Shown: positions 1 through 6,661 of the stretch, piece after piece | How the letters are laid out: each line of letters opens with the position of its first letter | How positions within the stretch are numbered: position 1 is the first letter of the stretch | Notes under the pieces: generated by a model | Databases searched by the model: none | What the model was told of the DNA's origin: nothing | The model's input: only the letters and a program-made list of their open reading frames with translations | From: Burkholderiales bacterium | GTDB lineage: Bacteria; Pseudomonadota; Gammaproteobacteria; Burkholderiales; SG8-39 | Direction of reading: 5' to 3' | DNA length: 31,360 nucleotides | Assembly: GCA_025929745.1 (NCBI GenBank) | Contig: JAICPQ010000002.1 | Location: 1-31,360, forward strand | Made by a program: the position numbers and the translations under genes

Positions 1-515
1 ACCATTTGTGGTACGAACTGGTCCTGCGTGGCAGCGCTGATCAACGGCCTTCCGGCGCGGATCTCATCGAGCGTCCAGGCCTCCTCGGCTTTGGTCTCGG
101 CACGTGAAAGGCCGCGCCCCATGCGCAGGAAGCGGCCTTCATCCACGCGCGCGGTCACGACGCCGCCGTCCCACGCGACCCCGACGACCTTCGCGCTCTT
201 GTCCCAGATGCCGTACTGCGCCCAGGCGTCGCTTTCGTCGGCGATGCTCACTTTCGAGCGCAGGACGAACATGGAGAGCCGTCTGGCCACCGACGGCGCC
301 AGGTCGCGCGCGAGCTGAAGCAGAAAGCCATCGCTCGACGGGATGACGAGAAAGCTGGCAAGCAAACGTCCCTTGGCGGTGCACCAGCCGGCGAGGGCGG
401 CGCGATCGGCGGGCAGGTTCTGGATGTCGTTGGTGAGCTGCGCGTGCAGGAAATCACGCGCATCAGCGCCCGTGACGACGAGCAATCCGTACCGGTTTAG
501 CCGCGCGCACTCCAT
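1..515 (-). CDS. ygfZ: YgfZ/GcvT-like folate-binding protein (3' end beyond window)
   Basis: The minus strand reads from an ATG at 515 to the window edge (about 171 codons) without a stop. The protein begins MECARLNRYGLLVVTG, continues with DFLHAQLTNDI and AGWCTAKGRLLASF, and reaches the edge in ATQDQFVPQM, which matches the YgfZ family signature. YgfZ proteins bind tetrahydrofolate and support Fe-S enzymes and tRNA modification (family knowledge). The start lies only about 8 residues before the conserved GLLxVTG strand. An in-frame TAA just upstream rules out a longer N-terminus, so about 30-40 residues found in many homologues are absent. A weak GGA ribosome site precedes the ATG. In betaproteobacteria ygfZ is usually divergent from mltG, as it is here, but about 2.9 kb of other DNA now separates them. 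Confidence 0.88.
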   Translation of the reverse strand, partial: MECARLNRYGLLVVTGADARDFLHAQLTNDIQNLPADRAALAGWCTAKGRLLASFLVIPSSDGFLLQLARDLAPSVARRLSMFVLRSKVSIADESDAWAQYGIWDKSAKVVGVAWDGGVVTARVDEGRFLRMGRGLSRAETKAEEAWTLDEIRAGRPLISAATQDQFVPQM

Positions 516-521
516 CGTAGA
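510..521. repeat. 12-bp direct repeat, left copy
   Basis: The sequence ctccatcgtaga overlaps the ygfZ start codon. An identical copy lies at 3451-3462 in front of mltG. A second short motif, tccatttta, sits just inside the left copy (522-530) and just before the right copy (3439-3447). This looks like the boundary of an inserted segment. Confidence 0.6.
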
Positions 522-888
522 TCCATTTTAAGGTAAGCCAACTTTAGAGAGGCGATTCCCGTAGCCTCCGCGTCACGGAGTACATCCGAAGTCCAGGGGC
601 GGGCAGGGCTGAACGCAGCGATGGTTGCCGACCGGCAAAGCGGCAGTCTTGTTTCGAACCTATCTAAGTGATTCGAAGCGCGTCCGTGTCGCGGTTATCA
701 AGAATGCCGCCGCAAGCGTGCGCCCTGCTGGGTATCGCGCTGACGCCGGCGGAGAGCAGTGACGCGGGCCGACAAAAATTTCGGCGCGATGGTGATAGGG
801 CGCGCGGCTTGTCGGACGAGATTCGCTCTGCCGCTAAGCTGCGAATCGCGTTGAGCGCGACGTCTACCGCTGCCCGAGTTGGACTGCG
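516..888. other. Gene-poor stretch
   Basis: I see no convincing gene in this 373-base stretch. A 74-codon plus-strand reading frame (668-892) has unremarkable composition and no family resemblance. I found no tRNA, terminator or clear promoter. The DNA looks less GC-rich than the flanking core genes. Confidence 0.4.
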
Positions 889-1077
889 CTAGTCTGCGCG
901 CGGCCGCTTGAAGTGCTCCAGCGGCAGCACCGCAATCTGAGTCGCATGCTGGCTCGGCGTCACGACCAAGCGCTCGGGCCTACGTCCTTCCCGGCGACGG
1001 ACTCTTTGGAAGGTCTTGCGCACATCGGTTTCGAAGCTTGGCCTGTACTTAAACGATGAATCGAAGACGCTTTTCAT
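889..1077 (-). CDS. Micro-protein of 62 aa, DSSF/TDxRKTF type (copy 1)
   Basis: This 62-residue protein begins MKSVFDSSFKYRPSFETD and continues VRKTFQRVRR. The start at 1077 is supported by a strong ribosome site (AGAGGAGGAG) about 5 nt upstream, better than the in-frame start 18 nt earlier. The first 28 residues match another small gene at 2229-2432 at 18 positions, and the C-terminal halves diverge. There is no signal peptide or membrane segment. The N-terminal part is rich in charged and aromatic residues and may be a short helical element (inference). The function is unknown to me. It is followed on the same strand by nothing obvious and preceded by a PilZ gene. Confidence 0.68.
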   Translation of the reverse strand: MKSVFDSSFKYRPSFETDVRKTFQRVRRREGRRPERLVVTPSQHATQIAVLPLEHFKRPRAD

Positions 1078-1132
1078 GACTCCTCCTCTGGCCACTCTGC
1101 GTGTCGCGACGCCTTTTCCATTCGTCCCTGAG

Positions 1133-1423
1133 CTATGCGGGCCGAGGAAGTCGTCGGAACTCGAAGGCGCTAATCGAAGCGCCGATGCCGTACTGGGTGC
1201 TCCTGATCTCGGTCCGGACGATGCGCGCGGTGCAGGTAGCGGCTATGGAGCCGCCGGGCGCATGAGGGAATTCCAACTGGAAGGTGAGTTCTTGTCCGAT
1301 CTCTAGTTGCACGTCGGTGACGAAGTAGATGCCGCCGGCGCTGACGTCCTGCACGATGCCTTCGCCACTATCAAGCCGGATCGTCAGATGGGCCGGAAAC
1401 CGCTCGTGCCTGCGCTGCTCCAT
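1133..1423 (-). CDS. Single-domain PilZ protein
   Basis: The 96-residue protein starts MEQRRHERFPAHL and consists of one PilZ domain. The c-di-GMP-binding signature is complete: RxxxR at residues 4-8 (RRHER) and D-x-S-x-x-G in the segment VQDVSAGGIYF around residues 26-31. Later strands include LEIGQELTFQLEF and GIGASI. PilZ proteins sense cyclic di-GMP and act through partner proteins. A longer reading frame extends to 1516, but the extra residues do not resemble PilZ and the domain begins at the chosen ATG, so 1423 is preferred. The ribosome site is weak. It lies on the same strand as the micro-protein gene 55 bases downstream. A link to that gene is possible but unproven. Confidence 0.85.
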   Translation of the reverse strand: MEQRRHERFPAHLTIRLDSGEGIVQDVSAGGIYFVTDVQLEIGQELTFQLEFPHAPGGSIAATCTARIVRTEIRSTQYGIGASISAFEFRRLPRPA

Positions 1424-1793
1424 CTGTCTCAAGAGCGCCTGCCTACGTGGACAGCCGTTAGACCGCCAAGGGCGGGGACAAGTGAATGGCCTGCTTTCGG
1501 ATCCGCTGAACCTCACCGACCGGTTAGAGCGCGTTCTCGGACACGGTTCTCGGGCATGGGGGCATCTCCCTTATTTGAGCGGATCGCGATGGTGCGCAAA
1601 GGGCGTGCCAGCCAAGGGAATCAATCACTTCCGAACCGCGTAGGCCGGCGATGTAAGAAAATCCGACGCTACCGGGCTTGCCTAGCCGAGAGCATTTGCG
1701 CAGGAGGGCAACGCGTGGCGTTGCCGGGCGGCGCAGAGCAAATATTGTCATGGCCGGCTTCGGCTCTTTATTGCTGCTTAGACTGGCTGACAC
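1424..1793. other. Gene-poor stretch with a strong hairpin
   Basis: No recognisable gene lies here. Reading frames on both strands (for example 1524-1793 minus, 89 codons) lack family resemblance. The notable element is the inverted repeat at 1707-1725, listed separately. Confidence 0.4.
1707..1725. repeat. Perfect 8-bp inverted repeat (hairpin)
   Basis: The arms ggcaacgc (1707-1714) and gcgttgcc (1718-1725) flank a 3-base loop. Outer sequences atttgcgc (from 1694) and gcgcagagcaaat (ending about 1743) pair imperfectly and extend the structure. No T-run follows on either strand, so it is not a typical terminator. It could be a REP-like element or the structured part of an RNA. Confidence 0.5.
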
Positions 1794-1982
1794 ATGGATC
1801 AGGTAGAGCCGGTCTTGCCGCTGGACGAGCGCCTCGAGCGTCTACAGACGCAGTTGGAAGGTATGAATGTCGTGTTGAACAATCATCTCGATCGCCAGCG
1901 GAGGCGACGAAACGGCGCGAAGATAAAGCTAGCCTGGTTTCGACAGCAAGCCAAGAAACTCGCGGATCGCGCGCCGTATTGA
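1794..1982 (+). CDS. Doubtful 62-codon ORF
   Basis: The frame encodes MDQVEPVLPLDERLERLQTQ followed by LEGMNVVLNN and a basic C-terminus (RQRRRRNGAK). The heptad-like leucines suggest a short coiled coil. There is no clear ribosome binding site upstream of the ATG and I recognise no family. It lies in the accessory segment between ygfZ and mltG. It could be a real micro-protein or a chance frame. Confidence 0.25.
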   Translation: MDQVEPVLPLDERLERLQTQLEGMNVVLNNHLDRQRRRRNGAKIKLAWFRQQAKKLADRAPY

Positions 1983-2228
1983 TGGCTGCCAAAGAGGTTT
2001 GCTGCAGCGCTTCGTTGTAATTCGCGACAAGCGTCAGTTGCAGTGCGATTGTGCGAGTGGCATTGTGCAAGCCCGCGGGGTGAAAAAAACCACAGACAGC
2101 ACCGCGCACGCGAGTTCAGAATTGCAAACATAATAAGAACTAGACGTACTCCCTTGCGTAGTGAGGCGCGTGAAGGTGGAGAGTCCGCTTTTTCAGGGCG
2201 CGCCGATAGGAAACGAAAGGATGGCGCC

Positions 2229-2432
2229 TTGAAATCGATCTTGGATTCTTCGTTCAGGTACACACCTAGCTCCGCAACCGACCTGCGGAAGACCTTCGCC
2301 AGAGTGCGGCTTGAGCAGCAGGCGGAGCTCCATCCGGGGCAGCAAGAGCGGATTGCGCAAGAGCAACAGACAAGCGGAGACTTGTCGGCCGGCGCCAGAT
2401 ACGCGGCTTTGGTTTCAGCGGGCGAGGACTGA
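2229..2432 (+). CDS. Micro-protein of 67 aa, DSSF/TDxRKTF type (copy 2, TTG start)
   Basis: The start is a TTG at 2229, giving (M)KSILDSSFRYTPSSATD then LRKTFARVRLEQQ. It is chosen because the sequence then aligns with residue 1 of the copy at 889-1077, and an AAAGGA ribosome site lies 7 bases upstream. The ATG at 2221 is in another frame and stops at once. Over the first 28 residues, 18 are identical to copy 1. The C-terminal part is rich in Gln, Glu and Ala and unlike copy 1. No signal peptide or membrane segment is seen. Function unknown. The two copies face in opposite directions in the same accessory segment. Confidence 0.65.
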   Translation: MKSILDSSFRYTPSSATDLRKTFARVRLEQQAELHPGQQERIAQEQQTSGDLSAGARYAALVSAGED

Positions 2433-2578
2433 CTGCTGAACTTTCCGCAATAAGCGGTTTGTTCGGGCAATTCGACTTCGTATCAATCGAGTTAGTGCTC
2501 GTCTTGGTTGCTGTCGTCGTCGCATTTATCAGGGCGATGCAGCTTGAACCTCAGCGGCGCGTCAGGCCCAAATGCTTG

Positions 2579-2728
2579 CTATTCCTCCGCCGCCACGTAC
2601 GCGGTCGCTATCGCGGAGGTCGCGTCGGCCGGAAGCTCGAGATCGGCCATGGACACGGCGCCCGCGACCAGGATAAGGATGGTCGGGATCATCAGGACCA
2701 GGAACTGCAGGTGCTCGGTCTTCGTCAT
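2579..2728 (-). CDS. 49-aa single-helix membrane micro-protein
   Basis: An ATG at 2728 is preceded by GGAGG with 5-base spacing and opens a 49-codon frame ending in TAG at 2579. The protein begins MTKTEHLQFLVLMIPTILIL, then VAGAVSMADLELPADATS, and ends AYVAAEE. Residues 8-26 form one hydrophobic helix and the remainder is acidic. It looks like a small inner-membrane protein with an acidic tail. A cleavable signal peptide (near AVSMA) is the alternative. I recognise no family. The clear ribosome site and the bipartite composition support a real gene. It lies between micro-protein copy 2 and the pyrophosphatase-like gene. Confidence 0.55.
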   Translation of the reverse strand: MTKTEHLQFLVLMIPTILILVAGAVSMADLELPADATSAIATAYVAAEE

Positions 2729-2849
2729 GACAACCTCCGTCTATCTGATGGACGCACTGTAGGCCTCGCCAGAGGGCCGGTCAGCGAAGTGCGGCGCGCC
2801 AAGTTGGTGATGTATTCACCTCGTCCGATGAAACGGTGCTGGGCCTAAC

Positions 2850-3344
2850 GTGGCAATTGCGGAGGAGGGGAGGCCTGTACCGTCGCCTGAATTAGACGTG
2901 CTAATTGAGATCCCGCGCGGCAGCTTTTTGAAGCGTGGCTCGCTGGGCACCATTGACTTCGTCTCGCCATTCCCCTGCCCATTCAATTATGGCGCCGTAC
3001 CGCGCTACATTGGTCTAGAGGGTGATCTGCTCGATGCCGTAGTGCTCGGGGTACGGCTACCCCGCGGGACGCGTCTGAAGATTAGAGCCTGGGGCGCAAT
3101 TGCGCTTACCGATCGAGGCATGACCGACCACAAGCTGATCTGCAGCCACGTCAAACCGAGCAGCGCGGAGTGCGAAAAACTGCTTCGTTTTTTTCGCTTC
3201 TACGCGCTCTGCAAGGGGCTATTGAACTTGTGGCGACGCCGGCCAGGACGTAACGCATGCGCTGGGTGGATAGGCGTGCACGAGGCCCTTGCCTGTGCCC
3301 GGCCGCGCGAATTGGACTGGCGAGGCCCTCCGATTCCGTTCTAA
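2850..3344 (+). CDS. Inorganic pyrophosphatase-like protein with altered active site
   Basis: This 164-residue protein has the fold markers of soluble family I inorganic pyrophosphatase: EIPRGSFLK (residues 20-28), FNYGAVP (46-51), EGDLLDAVVLG (57-67) and DRGMTDHKL (88-96). The length is near the usual 175. Several catalytic positions differ. After the conserved Lys28, the usual Tyr-Glu is Arg-Gly. The DGDPLD motif reads EGDLLD. The DE pair before DxK reads DR. Asp59, Asp62, Asp88, Asp93 and Lys95 remain. Activity on pyrophosphate is therefore doubtful. GTG at 2850 is the assigned start and has no strong ribosome site. GTG at 2898 is an alternative. It is the last gene before mltG. Confidence 0.75.
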   Translation: MAIAEEGRPVPSPELDVLIEIPRGSFLKRGSLGTIDFVSPFPCPFNYGAVPRYIGLEGDLLDAVVLGVRLPRGTRLKIRAWGAIALTDRGMTDHKLICSHVKPSSAECEKLLRFFRFYALCKGLLNLWRRRPGRNACAGWIGVHEALACARPRELDWRGPPIPF

Positions 3345-3450
3345 CGGGAAATCGAAAAGAAATTGCTGAGCAACTGCGCGACGCTTTCGCGGCGAATTAA
3401 CCGGCGGCGCTGGCATAGAACGGAACAAGTACTCCGGTTCCATTTTAGCC

Positions 3451-3462
3451 CTCCATCGTAGA
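3451..3462. repeat. 12-bp direct repeat, right copy
   Basis: This is the second copy of ctccatcgtaga, identical to 510-521. It overlaps a TAGAAT box (3459-3464) that may be the mltG -10 element. It marks the right edge of the putative insertion between ygfZ and mltG. Confidence 0.6.
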
Positions 3463-3464
3463 AT
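3459..3464 (+). promoter_or_regulatory. Possible -10 box for mltG-tmk-holB
   Basis: TAGAAT lies 20 bases upstream of the mltG TTG start. The -35 region is poor (GGTTCC at 17-bp spacing, TTCCAT at 15). The call rests on the -10 match and position only. Confidence 0.3.
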
Positions 3465-3484
3465 GCGATTTTGCCGACGCGATA

Positions 3485-4477
3485 TTGTTAAAGACCCTTT
3501 TCGTTTTCGTACTTTTCGCAATTGGCGCCGCTGCTGGCTACGGCGCGTGGTACGTCGGCACGCCGGTCTCCATTCGCCAGTATCCGGTTGAAGTGGAAAT
3601 TCCGCGCGGCGCCGGTTTCCGTGCGGCGCTCGAGCAGCTCGAGCGATCGGGCGTGGGCGTGCGCCCGGACGAATTCGAGATCCTCGCGCGCGCCATGGGC
3701 AAGGTGCGCAACATCAAGGCGGGCAGCTACGAGATCTCGCAGCCGCTCACGCCGATCCAGCTTCTGGACAAGCTCACGCGCGGCGACGTCACGCAAGCCG
3801 AAGTGCGCCTCATCGAAGGCTGGACTTTCGCGCAGTTCCGCGCCGCGCTCGACGCCAGCCCGGATCTCCGACACGAGACCAAAGGCTTAACCGACGAGCA
3901 GGTCCTCGAGCGGCTGCGCCTCGCGGAGAAGCATCCAGAAGGTCTTTTCTTCCCTGATACGTACCTTTTCGGCAAGGGCTCGAGCGACCTCGCGGTCCTT
4001 CGGCGCAGCTACCGCGCGATGCAGCGCCATCTGAAGGAGGAGTGGGAGGGCCGCGACACCGCGGTGCCCTACCGCTCGCCCTACGACGCGCTCATCATGG
4101 CGTCCATCATCGAGAAAGAGACCGGCGCCGCAGGCGAGCGCGACATGATCGGCGGGGTGCTGGTGAACCGCCTGCGCATCGGCATGCGGCTGCAAGTCGA
4201 TCCGACGGTCATCTATGGCCTCGGCGCCACCTTCGACGGCAACCTCAAGCGCAGCCACCTGCTGGAAGACGGCCCCTACAACACGTACACGCGCGCAGGC
4301 CTGCCGCCCACGCCCATTGCGATGCCGGGGCTCGCGTCGCTGCGCTCCGCGATGCGGCCCGGAAAGACTGACGCCATGTATTACGTGTCGCGCAACGACG
4401 GCACGAGCCAGTTCTCGCGCACGCTGGAAGAGCACAACCGCGCCGTGGCGAGGTATCAGCTGCGCGGCGGGAGATGA
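3485..4477 (+). CDS. mltG: Endolytic murein transglycosylase MltG
   Basis: This 330-residue YceG-like protein cleaves nascent glycan strands at the inner membrane and is linked to the end of peptidoglycan elongation. Residues 1-22 (MLKTLFVFVLFAIGAAAGYG) are one N-terminal membrane helix. The segment 34-105 resembles the LysM-like subdomain. The catalytic region reads MASIIEKETGAAGERD, with the expected Glu at about 210, followed by NRLRIGMRLQVDPTVIYGLG. The length matches the E. coli enzyme (340). The start is TTG at 3485, and no ATG or GTG gives the membrane helix. The gene overlaps tmk by 4 bases (ATGA), which implies coupled translation. Confidence 0.95.
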   Translation: MLKTLFVFVLFAIGAAAGYGAWYVGTPVSIRQYPVEVEIPRGAGFRAALEQLERSGVGVRPDEFEILARAMGKVRNIKAGSYEISQPLTPIQLLDKLTRGDVTQAEVRLIEGWTFAQFRAALDASPDLRHETKGLTDEQVLERLRLAEKHPEGLFFPDTYLFGKGSSDLAVLRRSYRAMQRHLKEEWEGRDTAVPYRSPYDALIMASIIEKETGAAGERDMIGGVLVNRLRIGMRLQVDPTVIYGLGATFDGNLKRSHLLEDGPYNTYTRAGLPPTPIAMPGLASLRSAMRPGKTDAMYYVSRNDGTSQFSRTLEEHNRAVARYQLRGGR

Positions 4478-5076
4478 AAGGCCGGTTCGTAACGCTCGAA
4501 GGCGTGGACGGCGCGGGAAAGTCCACGCACCAGCAGTTCGTCGCCGACTTCCTCGCCACCAAGGCGCCGCACGTCATCCAGACGCGCGAGCCGGGCGGCA
4601 CCGACCTCGCCGAACGCCTGCGCGAGGCGATCCTGCAGAACCCCATGGCGCCCGAAGTCGAAACCTTGCTCATCTTCGCCGCGCGCGCCGACCACGTGAC
4701 GCGTGTCATCCGCCCTGCGCTCGATGCCGGTACCTGGATCGTTTGCGACCGCTTCACCGACGCGAGCGTTGCGTATCAGGGAGCGGGGAAGGGTGTGCCG
4801 GCCGACCTGATCCAGCGGCTGAGCGCCGCGGCGCACGCCGGGCTCGCGCCGGACCGGACCTTCGTCTTCGACTGCAGCTACGAGGTATCGCAGCAACGCC
4901 TCGCCGGGAAGAAGCTCGACCGCTTCGAGCGCGAGGACCGCGCCTTCTTCGAGCGCGTGCGGAACCGCTATCTCGAGCTTGCCAAAGCCGAGCCCAGGCG
5001 CGTGCGCGTCATCGACGCCGCGCAGCCGCTGCCCGAGATCCGCAAGGCGCTCGAGTGCAATCTCGCCGACCTTTGA
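4474..5076 (+). CDS. tmk: Thymidylate kinase
   Basis: This 200-residue enzyme phosphorylates dTMP to dTDP with ATP. The P-loop GVDGAGKST occupies residues 10-18. The TREPGGT segment follows at 37-43 and the DRF motif at 92-94 (CDRFTDASVAYQGAG). The length is normal. Its ATG overlaps the mltG stop and its TGA overlaps the holB ATG (TGATG), so the three genes read as one operon. This mltG-tmk-holB order is common in proteobacteria. Confidence 0.96.
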   Translation: MKGRFVTLEGVDGAGKSTHQQFVADFLATKAPHVIQTREPGGTDLAERLREAILQNPMAPEVETLLIFAARADHVTRVIRPALDAGTWIVCDRFTDASVAYQGAGKGVPADLIQRLSAAAHAGLAPDRTFVFDCSYEVSQQRLAGKKLDRFEREDRAFFERVRNRYLELAKAEPRRVRVIDAAQPLPEIRKALECNLADL

Positions 5077-5996
5077 TGCATCCCTGGAACCAATCCATCC
5101 TCGATTCGCTCGCCAAGCGGCTTGACCGCCTGCCACACGCGATCCTTCTGTACGGACCGCAAGGCGTCGGCAAACTCGCGCTCGCCGAGCGCGCCGCGCA
5201 GCTTCTCCTTTGTGAAGGTGCTTCAAAGCCTTGCGACAAATGCGACGCGTGCCGCTGGTTTCTCGCGGGCAATCATCCGGATTTCCGCCGCCTCGAACCC
5301 GAGGCGCTCGCCAAAGAGCCGGCCGACACCGATGAGGAGCCTAAGGCTCGCAAGGCGAAGCAGCCGAGCATCGAAATCAAGGTCGACCAGGTGCGTGAGC
5401 TCGCCGACTTTGTGTACATCGGTTCGCATCGCGGCAAGCTGCGCGTGGCGCTCGTCCATCCGGCGGAGCACATGAATGAGAACGCCGCCAACGCGCTCTT
5501 GAAGGGCCTCGAGGAGCCGCCGCCCGGCGCAATCTTCATCCTGGTCTCGCACCGCCCCGCGCAGCTTCTGCCGACGATCCGCAGCCGTTGCGTCTCCATT
5601 CCCGTGCCGATCCCACCGCGCGAGGCGGCTCTGGGCTGGTTAGCGAAGGAGGGCGTGAAGGACGCGGCACGCTGGCTGGCTTACGCCGGCGGGGCCCCAC
5701 TACGCGCCGTGGACTACGCCGAACGTGGTTCGGCGGCCCTCGTCCCCGTGGACGTGCGCGAAGGTCTCGAGCCCCTCGCCGAGGCGCTGCAAAAGACAGC
5801 GCTCGACCGGGCGCTCATCGCTTTCGGCCTACCGCCCAAGTACCAGACCACGAGTAGCGCGGTCGCGCCCGAAAAGGCGCGCGAATGGCTCGCGTTCGCC
5901 CGCCGCATGGGCGAAGACCGGCTGCTATGCCGCCACCCGCTCAATCCCAGATTGTTTTCCGCGGCGATGCTCGCCGCGATGCCTAGCGAGCGGTGA
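5076..5996 (+). CDS. holB: DNA polymerase III delta' subunit
   Basis: This 306-residue clamp-loader subunit starts MHPWNQSILDSLAKRLD at an ATG that overlaps the tmk stop. The P-loop-like segment YGPQGVGK lies near residues 25-32. A four-Cys zinc module follows (LLCEG, then CDKCDACRWF), and then HPDFRRLEPE. The sensor-type region NAANALLKGLEEPP and the RSRCVSIPVP strand are as expected for delta'. A short insertion rich in Lys/Glu (about residues 86-100) precedes the IKVDQVRELADF segment. Many relatives are followed by pilZ and tatD, but here neither follows. Confidence 0.93.
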   Translation: MHPWNQSILDSLAKRLDRLPHAILLYGPQGVGKLALAERAAQLLLCEGASKPCDKCDACRWFLAGNHPDFRRLEPEALAKEPADTDEEPKARKAKQPSIEIKVDQVRELADFVYIGSHRGKLRVALVHPAEHMNENAANALLKGLEEPPPGAIFILVSHRPAQLLPTIRSRCVSIPVPIPPREAALGWLAKEGVKDAARWLAYAGGAPLRAVDYAERGSAALVPVDVREGLEPLAEALQKTALDRALIAFGLPPKYQTTSSAVAPEKAREWLAFARRMGEDRLLCRHPLNPRLFSAAMLAAMPSER

Positions 5997-6084
5997 TGCA
6001 TCAAGGGCGTGACCTCTACGGTTATTTAACATAATACACATTGTCTCGCGAACGCCTGGGACAGCCGTTGCTCAGGCAAGGCCA

Positions 6085-6186
6085 ATGACTTACCGGATCA
6101 CGGAGTTCCAGACGCGCTGCGCGCAGGGGCTCAACGTGCGCGCGTTCCTCCAGGAAATGGAGGCGGTGTGTTGGTTAACCGGCTAG
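6085..6186 (+). other. Doubtful 33-codon ORF
   Basis: An ATG at 6085 opens a short frame (MTYRITEFQTRCAQGLNVRA, then FLQEMEAVCWLTG). AAGG lies only 3 bases upstream of the ATG, which is tighter than usual. The frame ends over the last bases of the DUF1178 gene on the other strand. I recognise no family. It may be a remnant. The rest of 5997-6182 shows an AT-rich patch (ttatttaacataatac, 6023-6038) and nothing else. Confidence 0.2.
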
Positions 6187-6638
6187 TTCAGCTTTGTGTT
6201 CGGCGGCACCGGTAGGCGGGCGACCGGAATCCCCTCGTCCACCAGCTCCTGGTGTTCTTCGTTCGTCGCCTGGCCGCGGATCGGCCGGGCGGGCGCTTCG
6301 TCGTAGAAGATCTTCCGCGCCTCGGTCGGGAATTCGCGACCGACGTCTTCGCTCTTCGTGAGGAGCTCGTCCAGCATGCGCGAATAAAGCATCTGGGCGA
6401 TGGCGAAGGGATCCTTGCCCTCCATGTCCGGCGTTTTCTGCAGCTGCGCCGGCGGCGCTTTGGGCTGCGGCGCGCCGAGATTCGCGCGCGTGGCGGAGGG
6501 CACGCGTTCTACTTTGTCCGAGCCGCAGCTCGGGCACGAAAGCAGGCTTCGATCACGCTGGCGCGCGAAGTCGTCCGAGGAACCGAACCAGCCCTCGAAG
6601 CGGTGTCCCGCGCCGCAAAGCAGATCGAAAACAATCAT
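6183..6638 (-). CDS. DUF1178 family zinc-ribbon protein
   Basis: This 151-residue protein starts MIVFDLLCGAGHRFEGWFGS, the hallmark of DUF1178, and continues DDFARQRDRSLLSCPSCGS. The residues C8, H12, C35 and C38 could form a zinc ribbon. The middle is Pro/Gln-rich. The C-terminal half contains a conserved acidic segment (SEDVGREFPTEARKIFYDEA) and ends GIPVARLPVPPNTKLN. The molecular function is unknown. It is divergent from the Rieske alpha gene with only 23 bases between the start codons. Confidence 0.92.
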   Translation of the reverse strand: MIVFDLLCGAGHRFEGWFGSSDDFARQRDRSLLSCPSCGSDKVERVPSATRANLGAPQPKAPPAQLQKTPDMEGKDPFAIAQMLYSRMLDELLTKSEDVGREFPTEARKIFYDEAPARPIRGQATNEEHQELVDEGIPVARLPVPPNTKLN

Positions 6639-6645
6639 TTGACTG

Positions 6646-6655
6646 ATTCTACAAT
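6646..6655. promoter_or_regulatory. Overlapping divergent -10-like boxes
   Basis: On the minus strand TAGAAT (6651-6646) lies 7 bases before the DUF1178 ATG. On the plus strand TACAAT (6650-6655) lies 6 bases before the dioxygenase GTG. The two boxes share two base pairs. At normal spacing, transcripts would begin at or near both start codons. No good -35 hexamer is visible for either. Confidence 0.35.
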
Positions 6656-6661
6656 GCGCCT

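Noticed and set aside
1307..2020. 237-codon plus-strand frame
   Set aside because: It overlaps the well-supported PilZ gene in antisense, has low-complexity composition and no ribosome site.
1883..2470. 195-codon minus-strand frame
   Set aside because: It is antisense to micro-protein copy 2 and the 62-codon frame. No family match, Cys/Ser/Arg-rich shadow composition.
2459..2578. Plus-strand frame starting MFGQFDFVSIELVLVLVAVV
   Set aside because: It looks like a membrane helix but runs into the antisense of the better supported 49-aa gene, with no ribosome site. The hydrophobic stretch mirrors a GAC/Asp-rich run on the other strand.
4215..5075. N-terminal extension of the holB frame back to 4215
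   Set aside because: The upstream part is a shadow of mltG and tmk, rich in Arg/Ala. Homology begins only at the ATG at 5076.
6639..6655. TTGACT and TACAAT as a -35/-10 pair
   Set aside because: They are only 5 bases apart, far below the 16-18 needed. Only the -10-like boxes were kept.
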